Source: Seminavis robusta (taxonomy: Eukaryota > Bacillariophyta > Bacillariophyceae > Naviculales > Naviculaceae). Taken from it: a stretch of 31,982 bases of DNA. Below the pieces are notes generated by a model. That model did not search any database. It was not told where the DNA came from and saw only the letters and a program-made list of their open reading frames with translations. The stretch is from NCBI GenBank assembly GCA_903772945.1, contig CAICTM010001310.1, positions 1-31,982 of the forward strand, given 5' to 3'. Below, piece after piece: positions 12,401 to 22,078 of this stretch (its first letter is position 1; every line of letters begins with the position of its first letter). Position numbers and translations under genes: made by a program.

Positions 12401-12740
12401 CATTCTGTACTTTACAGAAGAGGGTAAGTCTGCCAACTTGCGGAACGACTATGAATGTTTGTCCATCATGGCATCTAAAACGAAAACGTTGTTGCTTTTG
12501 TTGTGGCCAGGTGGTGTAGATGCTGGAGTGCATGGTCGAAGCTCGGATGGCAGATTCTTCACCATTTTGGAGGGGCCAGACTACAAAGACGAGACTTCAG
12601 GCCTTGCTTTCAGCCCAGATGGGAAGCACATGTACATTGCCTACCAAGAGAATGGTATCCTACTAGATGTGACTAGAGAGGATGGGCTGCCGTTCCATGC
12701 AAGATCCCTGAATGTGAAGTACCATGCTACAGCTAGGTGA
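9447..12740 (+). CDS. PhoX-like (DUF839) protein on a Pro/Thr-rich stalk, type II membrane protein
   Basis: Exons 9447-11647, 11747-12104, 12210-12423 and 12511-12740 give a 1000-aa protein. All introns are GT-AG (99, 105 and 87 bp), and the joins read TPWNTW-VSCEE, ALYYP-NCEGID and TEEG-GVDAG. After a basic cytosolic head there is one membrane helix (about residues 73-96), an Asn/Asp spacer, then about 450 residues of PT/PS/EPT repeats resembling an extended, O-glycosylated stalk. From about 606 the C-terminal part matches the PhoX/DUF839 family: GLTARIIAQAGQPV, GATFADTRP...GGWIYLSNSE, GGVGAITFD, TPWNTWVSCEE (a motif that in PhoX includes a metal-ligand Cys), TEDHVRGALIRF, NCEGIDRNGEYIYF and AFSPDGKHMYIAYQ. 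PhoX enzymes are Ca/Fe alkaline phosphatases, but many DUF839 proteins have no proven activity. It probably sits at the cell surface or in the wall. Domain call is strong; phosphatase activity is inferred. Confidence 0.86.
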
Positions 12741-14235
12741 TGCTGCCACAGTTTTTACACGTTGCTTGGAAGTTGACTTACACCCTTCCAGGTCCAATCA
12801 CCAATCCTCTTCTTGAGCTGTTTGCCTCGCCTTGAAGAGTATGGCTTTTAAAAAGTATGATCCATACTGGTATAGACGTTAACATACATCAAAATGAATA
12901 ATCCTGTCCATTTCAAAGCAATCCTAGCTACGGTAGCTAGTCTAGCTATACCTAAGAATTTTGTAGTTGAAGAGGCTTCGCCCAGCTACCCGTAGCTGGC
13001 TTACCGGTAGGACCTGGTTTGGGGACCTAGCAATGCATAAACACATTCATGGTCCCAGTACATACACACTAAGTCTTGGTGTGATCTCATCAAGTGAGCC
13101 ATCAGCTCTAACCAAAACAAACATACATGTACATGATATCAGTACAGTAATGGAGTGCCCACCTCCCTAACAGAATACAGCACTGTTTGATTGGCTCCTG
13201 TCGACATCAGTGTGATCCATCCAGAGGAAACAAAGCCATCTCCATCTCCATGAGTAGTCTAACTGTCTGAAATGACAAGTTTGTAGGATGTGTTGGGAGC
13301 AACCGAGAGGACGAAAGAGTACCAGGTACTGGAAATAAAATTAATGTACTGTACTAGCTAGTAGTACAGCAGATTTATGCAGTGTTTCCCAGGTGCGGAA
13401 ATGGGACTTAAATCTTTGGGTTTCAAACTAGAACTACTATAATAGTAGTTTCACGCACTGTTTCACGCACGTAAAACTACTAGTTTCACGCAGGTCTGCG
13501 TGAAACTATATTGAGTCGTGCCTGAAACAGTGGAATCTATCCACAGTATTCACTAGTAAATCTTGCGTACAACTATTAATAGTCGTTTTCTGCGAGAAAC
13601 TAGAAACTATTACTAGTTTCACGCAGCCCTACGTGCAAGCCTTGCGTGAAACTACTACAGTATGACATAGCTACAGTACGGCAGTCTAGTACCGGTAGCC
13701 TAGTTTCGGACTTTTAAAATTACGCTGTAGCCTCCTCAAAAGCCCCTCAGCCAATCAAATCGCCCCTGCTGTTTTCTAACGCACACGAACCCAACCGGTG
13801 AAACCTTTATGTAGTGGTTTCCTTGCGGAAATTTTTGATGGGAATCTAGCTAGAAACCACGAAAACATTCAAAAACCACGAATTTCACGGGAATATTTCG
13901 CCATTTCCTACCGCAAGGATCCACTTTTATCGATCGACCGTCCACAATCCAGACCAGCATCCACCGGGTTGGGGTTGTCCAAATACTGTATCCTCCAAAC
14001 TTCAAGCTCAAGGTGCCCAAAAGAGCATGGTTCCTTTGCCCCTTTGCCTCTTTTTGCTCACACTACTCGTATCCTTTCGTCTGGCCTCGTCGCATCACAT
14101 CCATCAGCACCTTTGCTCGGAATCCAATCAGTATCTCCTCCATCGTTTCTTGACTCCCCTGTCTAACACAAAGCGTCTGTCGCTTCGCACGTTCTCTGAC
14201 CAGTAGCTAGATCCAGTATTGAAAAGCACAGCAGA
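12741..14235. other. Long spacer with repeat cluster; 5' flank of the LRR gene
   Basis: No convincing gene is present. A small open frame at 13798-14166 lies directly upstream of the LRR gene and is more likely leader sequence. Contents: a GCTACGGTAGCTAG-type repeat near 12930, TACCGGTA at 13002-13009 and 13690-13697, and a cluster of GTTTCACGCA repeats in both orientations between 13448 and 13652. Confidence 0.5.
13448..13652. repeat. Cluster of GTTTCACGCA repeats in both orientations
   Basis: The 10-mer GTTTCACGCA occurs forward at 13448-13457, 13460-13469, 13483-13492 and 13616-13625, and reversed (TGCGTGAAAC) at 13497-13506 and 13643-13652, with a near copy at 13591-13600. Two opposed copies form an inverted repeat with perfect 12-bp arms (13482-13493 and 13496-13507) separated by 2 bp. 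It could be a decayed miniature inverted-repeat element or a protein-binding array. Confidence 0.7.
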
Positions 14236-17121
14236 ATGCACGAAAAACAAGGGGACGACCTCGTCGAAGGCCAAACAACGGATGATACCAGTAGGGCGAG
14301 CCAGTCAGATGAAATAGATCAAACGGTTCTTGATTGCCTTACCAAGAGAGCCCAACTGGAAGCCTTGCAACACCAAACGGAACAATCTATTGTTGATCAC
14401 GCGAAAGAAGAATCTCGTGCTTCGACTGCGGCAGCCGCCAAAATTGCGGCAGGCCCTTCCAGCGTGGCAACAGTGGAGCTTTTGGAACACATGAGACCCA
14501 TGAACAAAGAAAACCATGCCCTTTTGCAAATGGCAGCTGAGATCAATGAGGCAGATAAATTGGAAAAGTTTAGCAGCAGCAGACCCACTGATAGAGGCGA
14601 TCACACTCTCATGCAAATGGCAACAGAAATACAGGAGGAAGCCAATTCGGAAAATACCGGTACCAGCAGCAGCAGATCTGCTGAAAGGGCAGGAATCTCT
14701 CAAGATACCAGACCAGGGCAGCTAGCATCTGGAAATGGAAGTGTCCCACAAACATTGCTGCATAGAACCCAAAGGATTTCACACCCATCTCTACCTGGAG
14801 CCTACATGGGTACACCAGGAGAAGCCTTGGAGCGTACCAGTACCCTTCAATACTCGCTCCTTGGTGCTCCCGCTGCCAACACGGATTATAACGATGAATT
14901 GCAGATTGATCAGAGTCAAGCAGATGCCTTGCCACATGTGTTACCCAATGGCATCAACAACAACAATGGTCAGCAGCTAGCAGTGGCAAATCTTGTGGCA
15001 GAGGATCCTGAGGATTTCGAGCGCCAAATGAGACCATCTGCAAGCCCTGTGGATCTACAAATGGTTGAGGCAAGACAGCAAAAGAAGCGGCGACAGACTC
15101 AGTTATTCATTTTGTTTCTAGTCATGCTGTGCATAGCAGCAGCCACTATTGTTGGCGCAGTGGCTGGAACAAGAAAAGAAAAGGATCAAGGCGCTACGAG
15201 CAGCAGTCAAACAGCTACACCAACAGCCTTTGGTTCCATGCAACCTTCTGCAGTTCCTTCCTCAGCACCGTCTGGAGTTCTTGATTTTATGCTTGAACAC
15301 CTGCCTGATCACACGTTGGAGAGCTTGCAGACTTTTGGGACACCCCAGCGGCAAGCATGGGACTGGCTGTTGAATCACCAAAACATTACCCAGTTGCCAG
15401 AATGGAGGAAGACACAACTCTTTGCTCTGGCTACCTACTACTACTCTTTTGAGGGAGAAAATTGGTTTCAACCAATCAAGGAAAGGTGGATGGATGACTC
15501 TTTGGATGAGTGCCTATGGTACTCCAGTGGGTTTTCCTATTTTAACAATGGTGTGTATACGGCATATTCTTCTTCATCTGCAACTCTTCCATGCAACCAT
15601 CTTGGAGAATATACAAGTCTTTGGGTTGAAGCTCTCCGCCTTTCTGGTCTTGCACCAGTTGTTCCACCAGAAATTACTCTGTTGACATCCTTGTCTCAGA
15701 TTGGGCTGGGATGGAATCTGATTTCTTCATCCATTGATATTATGCTGCCAAGTGAAATCTACAAAATGACAGCTTTAGCATCTTTGAATTTTGCTGGCAA
15801 TCAATTCAATGGAGGAATCCCTACAGAGCTTGGACTTTTGACTACATTGAAGTTGCTAAGGTTGGACAAAACTGAACACCTGTCAGACCCAATCCCTTCA
15901 GAGCTTGGATTTTTGACTGCACTGACAGCTCTATTGCTGGATGACAATCAGCTGACAGGACAAGTCCCATCAGAGCTAGGACAGCTGACTGATTTGAATC
16001 GTATGACGCTGGATTTTAACCAACTCACAGGCCAACTTCCCACAGAGCTTGGGCTGTTAACTTCTCTGACTTCACTATTCTTGGCCCACAATGAATTGAA
16101 GGGTCAAATTGCTACAGAGCTAGCTCGCGCTAGTTCTCTAAATGAGCTGTTGTTACAGGCAAATCATTTGACAGGGCAAGTTTCTACCGAATTTGGCATG
16201 ATGGCCAATCTGACTGTCTTTGCTGCCGGTAAAAATCTCTTAACAGGTCCCATTCCTTCAGAGCTTGGGTTGTTGTCATTAACAGGCTTTTGGTTGGGAG
16301 AGAATGAAATGTCTGGCCAAGTTCCAACAGAAATTTGGTCAATATCCGGCTGGGAGATTCTTTACCTACAGTCCAATTCCTTTGCAGGCTCCCTTTCCAG
16401 TGAGATTGGTCTGTGGTCCTCATTGGTCGAGCTGGACCTTTCTGAGAATCATTTTACAGGGAAAATCCCCAATGAAGTTGGCTCGGTGTCATCCTTGCAG
16501 AAGCTCTATCTATACAACAACAGCTTTACAGGAATGCTTCCCCTGGAACTAAATGAATCAATGGGGCTGAGACTGGATGGAAATCAGTTTTCAGGAACTG
16601 TCCCAGAGCACCTCTGTTCTGCCCTGTGGTGTGACTGTGCAGCAAATGTGACCTTGGTTTCCACCTGTGCTGACCTAAATGAGCCTTCTATTTTTCCAGG
16701 AAGGTTCCCACCAATTGGCACTGATGGAACTAATGAGATGATAGTACTCAACATAGAATCCGATGCATTCCCAACTGACACAAAGTGGGTCTGGCAGAAG
16801 GAAACAAATGTTTCTGGGGTATGGGAAACTCTGCAAGAGTCCGCTGGAGCAATTCAGACTCCATTCTTCTTGTACTCTTTCAGGCTTTCTATTGCGGAAG
16901 ACGCAACCTACAGACTAGTGGTTTCAGATGGCTATGGAGACGGCTTTTCCCCCTCTGGATGGATAACCCTGACAGCATCCAATCAAACAGAGTTATATGC
17001 ATTTACAGCTGTGGAGACTCACTTTACAGAAGTGTCCGTTGTCCTTTTGGTTGGAGCTGGTGGTTCAGTTGAGGATATCAATCCTAAGGTGTACTGCGAC
17101 CCCGCTTATGATTTGTGTTGA
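14236..17121 (+). CDS. Membrane-anchored leucine-rich repeat protein
   Basis: Single-exon gene, 961 aa, starting at ATG 14236. A long, charged, low-complexity N-terminus (1-285) has no signal peptide and contains a duplicated unit of about 30 residues: RPMNKENHALLQMAAEI at 87 and RPTDRGDHTLMQMATEI at 116. A KKRR motif precedes one membrane helix (about 288-312, LFILFLVMLCIAAATIVGAVAG), suggesting type II topology with the rest outside. A Ser/Thr linker leads to a capping region with Trp and Cys, then LRRs of about 24 residues (roughly 462-800; units like LTSLTxLxLxxNxLTGQVPTELG), closed by a Cys-rich cap (CSALWCDCAANVTLVSTC). The last 150 residues are a beta-rich domain with a YRLVVSDGYGDGFSP motif, a kind also seen in other secreted proteins. 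Plant-type LRRs bind ligands or proteins, but no kinase is present. Role is likely recognition or adhesion, unproven. Confidence 0.88.
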   Translation: MHEKQGDDLVEGQTTDDTSRASQSDEIDQTVLDCLTKRAQLEALQHQTEQSIVDHAKEESRASTAAAAKIAAGPSSVATVELLEHMRPMNKENHALLQMAAEINEADKLEKFSSSRPTDRGDHTLMQMATEIQEEANSENTGTSSSRSAERAGISQDTRPGQLASGNGSVPQTLLHRTQRISHPSLPGAYMGTPGEALERTSTLQYSLLGAPAANTDYNDELQIDQSQADALPHVLPNGINNNNGQQLAVANLVAEDPEDFERQMRPSASPVDLQMVEARQQKKRRQTQLFILFLVMLCIAAATIVGAVAGTRKEKDQGATSSSQTATPTAFGSMQPSAVPSSAPSGVLDFMLEHLPDHTLESLQTFGTPQRQAWDWLLNHQNITQLPEWRKTQLFALATYYYSFEGENWFQPIKERWMDDSLDECLWYSSGFSYFNNGVYTAYSSSSATLPCNHLGEYTSLWVEALRLSGLAPVVPPEITLLTSLSQIGLGWNLISSSIDIMLPSEIYKMTALASLNFAGNQFNGGIPTELGLLTTLKLLRLDKTEHLSDPIPSELGFLTALTALLLDDNQLTGQVPSELGQLTDLNRMTLDFNQLTGQLPTELGLLTSLTSLFLAHNELKGQIATELARASSLNELLLQANHLTGQVSTEFGMMANLTVFAAGKNLLTGPIPSELGLLSLTGFWLGENEMSGQVPTEIWSISGWEILYLQSNSFAGSLSSEIGLWSSLVELDLSENHFTGKIPNEVGSVSSLQKLYLYNNSFTGMLPLELNESMGLRLDGNQFSGTVPEHLCSALWCDCAANVTLVSTCADLNEPSIFPGRFPPIGTDGTNEMIVLNIESDAFPTDTKWVWQKETNVSGVWETLQESAGAIQTPFFLYSFRLSIAEDATYRLVVSDGYGDGFSPSGWITLTASNQTELYAFTAVETHFTEVSVVLLVGAGGSVEDINPKVYCDPAYDLC

Positions 17122-18006
17122 GTTTGGCCTGGTTTCATCCAACAATCTCTTAAGTTAAAACTGGTCCCATTCCTTCGGAGCTTGGATTGCCGCCTTTGAA
17201 TTGTTTTGCGTTAGGCGGCTGGGGCAGAAACCCTGAACAGTTTTGCCTCTTCTTTGGGTGAGGAAGTGGCAAATATAAGCGGCCAGCCAACAGCTACTCT
17301 ATAAATCAGAAGAAACAAAGGAACAGTTGGATAGTGTTGGTCTTCCTTGGTGAGGCGTGTAAGAATGCCGCTGAGTTGATCAATGACTGGGGTACTAGCT
17401 ACTGGCCAAGCTGAGTTTGATCTCATTTGAACCTTCACAAAGGATAAATATTAAAAGTCAGCGGGAGCTGCGATACCTCGGCAGAAAGACAGATAGAAGA
17501 AGGAGGATTATGTTCGGATTGCACCCATCTTTCAAGCTAGCCCTGGCGACAACACCCGACTACGTCGTGTGTTACCGCCCGGTATCATTCATTCCCTCAT
17601 TGCAACCTTCTTTTTATTAAGCTAGCCCTGGCGACAACACCCGACTACGTCGTGTGTTGCCGCCCGCTACTCTATAATTTACCAGCTGCCATTCCCTTAT
17701 TGTAACTCTAACCTTTACAGCTCCTGCTGGCTTATTGTGCTGTTGTGATGATTGCACTAACCTTAAATATTAATGATTTATTCCTACCCCTAACTTGTAT
17801 TGAACCATCAGTGTTCAGTTTTGTTGGCTTATGACTATCTCTATCCTTATACTTTGGCTTCACCGGAATAGGAAATAGGAAATAGGAAATAGCATTAAAG
17901 GGGTTGAGAACTCAGGCAGTTTACCTGCCGAGGTAACCTGTTTCTTCTAGTTTACAAGGAACGGGCGCTAACGTTACTACTACGAGCAAGCGCATCACCG
18001 TTGTCG
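17122..18006. other. Convergent spacer with duplicated hairpin
   Basis: This region lies between the 3' ends of the LRR gene and the coiled-coil gene. No gene is supported. About 40 bp past the LRR stop, the text CCCATTCCTTCGGAGCTTGG resembles LRR coding sequence (PIPSELG), so a decayed LRR fragment may follow the gene. It also holds a tandem duplication with hairpins (17534-17670) and a short GGAAATA-type tandem array near 17868-17892. Confidence 0.5.
17534..17670. repeat. Tandem duplication of a hairpin-forming unit
   Basis: A 48-bp sequence starting AAGCTAGCCCTGGCGACAAC at 17534 recurs at 17619 (offset 85 bp) with one substitution; weaker similarity continues beyond it (CATTCCCTCATTG versus CATTCCCTTATTG). 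Each copy can fold: GGCGACAACAC pairs with GTGTTGCCGCC, and the inner CGAC pairs with GTCG around a TAC loop. The single difference (A to G) adds a base pair to the stem of copy 2. Confidence 0.7.
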
Positions 18007-21000
18007 TCATGGTTTTCCAAATGATCGTGTTGGCAAAGGAGGAGGACCCCTCTGGTCTTTATTTGGCGGCAGATCTGGTTGATCTGCTTTACCATGAATG
18101 GGCGGTCCTGGCATCCTTGGTGGGGGAGATCCAATCTTTCGCGGAGGTGCATTCCTTGCCCCGTAAGAACCTTTTGGTGGAGGGATCTGTCTTGGTGGAG
18201 CCCGCTTCGGAGGCGGGCCTTTCTTCGCAGATTGGCGTGTTGGCCGTGATGAACCTTTTGGAGTTTCCCTTTTTGTTGAAGGTGGTGTAAATGCCCCGTG
18301 AATCCCTGTGGTTTTAGCAAAGATCTTTCGGACTCCGCGGAGGGGTACATTTCGCTTTTTCGGCTTTGCGCTGTCCGCTTTCGGTGCTGTTGGTGGCTTT
18401 CGATTATTGGGTAAGCGCACGGGCGGGTTTGAAGTCGATGTAGTTTTGTTCTGGTCGGGCAACGTGCTGTTCGAATTCACCTCACTTGGGGATTCTTCCG
18501 CCTCAGAAGCGTTTACGGGATCAATTGATTGCCGTTCAGGCTCCACGGGTTTGGGCTCCACTGATTCCAGCTCCACAGGTTCAGCTTCCTTAGGCAGCGG
18601 CTGAGGCTGAGGCTTTTGAGCCAACTCTTTGAGGTTTGCCAGTTCGGCTTCTTGTGTTTTCACCTTTTCGTTGCGTTCCTCAAGCTCCTCATGGATTCTC
18701 TTGAACTCAGCAGCCCTGCTCGACAGCTCCTCCTCGTTCTTCTTTAGCTCAGATGCCTTGATTGCAAGCTGCTCCTTCATTGCGGCTATCTCCTCCGTTT
18801 TGCTGTCTAGCTTGGCTTGAAGCTCCTCACTGAAACTCTTCATTGTCACAACTTGTTTCGCCAAGTCTTCCTTACCAGCCTGCACCTCTTGCATCCCCTT
18901 TTCGACTTCTGTGGTTACCTGCTTTGTCGAATTCAGTTCGTTCTCCAACTCTACAGCCTTGGATCTCCATTCTTCAATGTCATTGTCCCGTTGCTTCATG
19001 TTGACTTCTAGAGATGCCAGAGCTTCCCTAGACCTCTGAGCCCCTTCCAGTAGCGCGTCTCGTTCCTTTTCCAACTCAGCCTTATCTCCCCTCAACTTGG
19101 TTTGCTCTTGTACGAGCTCTTCAAACAACGCCTTGAGATCGCTCTGCTCTACTTCAAATTCTTCAATCTTGGCTCGCAGATTGTCACGTTCCTCTTCCAC
19201 CTGCAACGCGTGTTCTTCCACTTGCTTGCATTTCTGCTCTCTCAATTCGACATCCCTTCGAATGATGGCAAACGATGCCAACCGCTGCTCCAAAGTGTCT
19301 ACGTATTGCCCAATCGCCGTTAGATTGGATTCGGAAGCATTGGCGGCATTCTGTGCCTCTGCAATGCTGAGTGAAAGTGTATTGATTTCTCCTTGATGCA
19401 TCTCCACAAGGGATTCAATCTCTCCCGCCAATCGCACATTTTCTAAAAAAGGCAAAGCAATGCAACGTCAGTGTCAGCCATACATGCATGCTGCAGAACG
19501 ATGAATGAATCCACTCTTCTTGTTGGAATAATAATACGAATAGACAAAATACACGCACCTTGTCTCGCCGTTTCCAAATCCGCCAGTAACTTTTCGGTTC
19601 GTGGCGCTTCTTCCTTCATTTCCTTTTGCAATTGCTTGAGTGCCGCTTTCAATACGACCTTGTCTTCTTCAAAGACGGCCACTCGATCATTGAGTTCATC
19701 AATGATCATATCTCGTGACTTGACCATTTCTGCAATGGCCGAATTGTTGCTCTGCAGCGATGCCATGGCACTTTCCAACTCATCAATGTTGTCTCGTTCA
19801 ATTTGCAAGGCTCGCAAGAGTGTCGATTTGGCCAGTTCCTATATCGCACAAGTGTAGTAGATCAGGATTAGCTAAGTGGTTCAGCCATTCAGTACAGCTC
19901 AACAACTAATAACGAACAAGAGTCACAGAAACTCTCCTGCTGAAACAAAAGGAAGTAGTAATCCCACCAACCAGCGATACAATACAAAACACTTACCTGT
20001 GGTGATTGATACTCTTCATCGTCTGACTCGGAGGAGGATTCCGCTGAGGACCACAGAAAACTAAAGACCCATCCCAACAGGGATTGTTTCTTCTTCTTCT
20101 TCTTCTTGGACAACCCCAAATCCATTTGATCCCGAATCCGGGCATTTTCAATGGAAATGGCCAAGTTTTCCGCTTTGGCTCTAGCATCGGCTAAATTCTT
20201 TTTGAGTTCTTTGATTTTGGTTTGACTGGTGGCATGTTCATCGGCAAAACTGGCACAGCGGGATTGCCAATCGGCCAATTCTTGATGCACCACCGCCATT
20301 TGACGTCCCATGGCGGTACAATTCGCTTGATATTCCAAAACGCGATTGGATTCGTGGGCAATCTGCGCTTCCGCTTCCATGATGCGTTCCGTCAAGACAT
20401 CCATTTGTCGACTGTGAATTTGATCTTGTTGTTGGACGTGTTGATTGGTTTCGGTCAAATTGTGAATTTGCGCTAATAGTTCTTGTTCTCGGGCACGGCT
20501 TTCTTCCAATTGTTGTTCTAGGGATAATGGTGGTGGCCAGTGGTGATATGGATCTTGTTGTTGTTGTTCTTGTTGTTGTTGTTGTTCATCATAGTAGTAC
20601 TGTTGTGGCGGAACATGATATAGGTGTTGAGGAGGCATGTACTGTTGCTGTTGCTGCTGTTGATTGTCAAGGGACCATGACTCGGTGATTGTTGGTTCTT
20701 GGGGATTACTGATGGATGTAGTTTCTTCTTCTTGTGGATCTTTCTCCACTATTACTTCTGTGATTTCTTCTTTTACTACTGCCATGCTGTCCAATAATTT
20801 GGGCGGTGGTGGCGGGGGAATCGAAGGGGGCGGAGGCGGTGGTGGCGGCGTGATGATCTGAATGGGAGGAGTTTCCTCTGCAGTGTCTCGATCTTTCGGG
20901 TTGCCAAAAATAGCAGCGACTGGAAACCGACTCCCACCAAAGATTCCTCGAGACGACTCGGCCATTGGCAACCACAGCATCATTGTCAGGACCACAAGAG

Positions 21001-21040
21001 TCCTGACATAATGTCTGGAACTCTTGGGCAATATCATCAT
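18007..21040 (-). CDS. Secretory coiled-coil protein with poly-Pro, poly-Gln and basic Pro-rich tail
   Basis: Three exons on the minus strand: 21040-19997, 19838-19559 and 19442-18007, giving 919 aa. The introns (19839-19996 and 19443-19558) start GTAAGT and GTGCGT and end AG, joining EYQSPQ-ELAKS and ETARQ-ENVRL. The open frame extends to 21166, but only from a TTG; the first ATG is 21040. Residues 1-28 look like a signal peptide (RTLVVLTMMLWLPMAES). No diatom plastid ASAFAP-type motif follows, so export or the ER is more likely than the plastid. Next come a poly-Pro tract (about 65-80), a Gln/Tyr/Pro-rich segment (about 126-163), a coiled coil, a seven-Lys run, an acidic Ser-rich patch, and a long heptad-rich coiled coil (about 350-670). 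The tail (about 690-919) is rich in Pro, Lys and Arg with many PPP motifs. No enzyme domain is recognised. It could be a structural or biosilica-associated scaffold, but that is only a guess. Confidence 0.8.
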
Positions 21041-22078
21041 GTTGATTGACTTTTGATTCTTGCAAGGCACACGTAAGATAGACTGGTAAGTCACCAGGAG
21101 CTCAGGACGCCGCTTGTGGGATGCTCTAGCTAGTCCGACCAGAGTGCTATTTTGGGTTGGAGACAAGCGAGCTGATGTGATGGCAATAACGATGGAGGCG
21201 TTTCCTGTCCTGTTGTTGTTGGAGGTTCAATGACGCCACCACGCACTTCGACCGAAGGTTCCACGTGTCTTTTGGATCTTTACTTTGGGGGGGTCTGTGT
21301 CCCCCCTTCCAAGAGTAGAGCTACCGAAGCGGCGAGGAGCCGGCTACCGGTAGACAGTGGTGGAATTCAGGGCTAGCTTCGGTGGGATCAGGGGCTCCTC
21401 CTGGTGCATGGTCCCCATGCAACCATGGAAAGAGAGGGATGGCATTGAGGAGCCTGTGCATTGAGCAGACGAAACTCTGTCAGGGCTGGGGGTTGCAGAA
21501 GAGAGACCAGCCAACCTTCGACATAGTCCCAACACTTGCAGTGGCAAATGCAGAGGGGACCAGCCTTGATAATGGCAAAGCGTGTATGTGATGGCTGCAG
21601 GCTCTTTGTAAGTTGAAGACTCTAGCCTGAGGGGGTTTAGAGTAGGGAAGTTCTGATCTACTTGAATGGCCCATTTGCTGCACTGCTGTGATTTCCGTTT
21701 TGGATCTTGCTCCTCTTGAAGTCCAGCAAGGAAGCAAGTAAGTCACTCCATGGCTGGACTCTGCTTGGGGTGGGCCTTTTCTCCTTTACTACACGTGTAT
21801 GGTCATCTCACTCCTTCGGAATTCATTCTGTTGCTATTGCCAGCAATTCGTTGATGTTCCTGCTGTCCTTCGTTGCAAAAGCTCCTATCCAGCACGGTCA
21901 ACCCTCCAAGAAAGAAATAGGTGCGACCTCAATGGGTCTTCAATTCATTTATATGCCAAGAGTACTCACATATATCTTAACATTCTTAGATATCTACTAG
22001 CTACTTGTAAACAAAGCCGAGAAATGCAACCCATGCACCATGCTGTCTCGACTCTGTGCTCCCTCTGCTGTACTACAC
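21041..22078. other. Spacer upstream of the coiled-coil gene
   Basis: No gene is supported; the open frames on both strands are short and lack domains. The part near 21041-21300 should contain the promoter and leader of the coiled-coil gene. One TACCGGTA lies at 21345-21352. The rest (21360-22070) shows nothing I can name. Confidence 0.4.

Noticed and set aside
13798..14166. 122-aa frame upstream of the LRR gene
   Set aside because: It starts with GTG, has no domain, and lies in the likely leader.
21041..21166. Upstream extension of the coiled-coil gene
   Set aside because: It begins with TTG. Using ATG 21040 exposes a standard signal peptide at the N-terminus.
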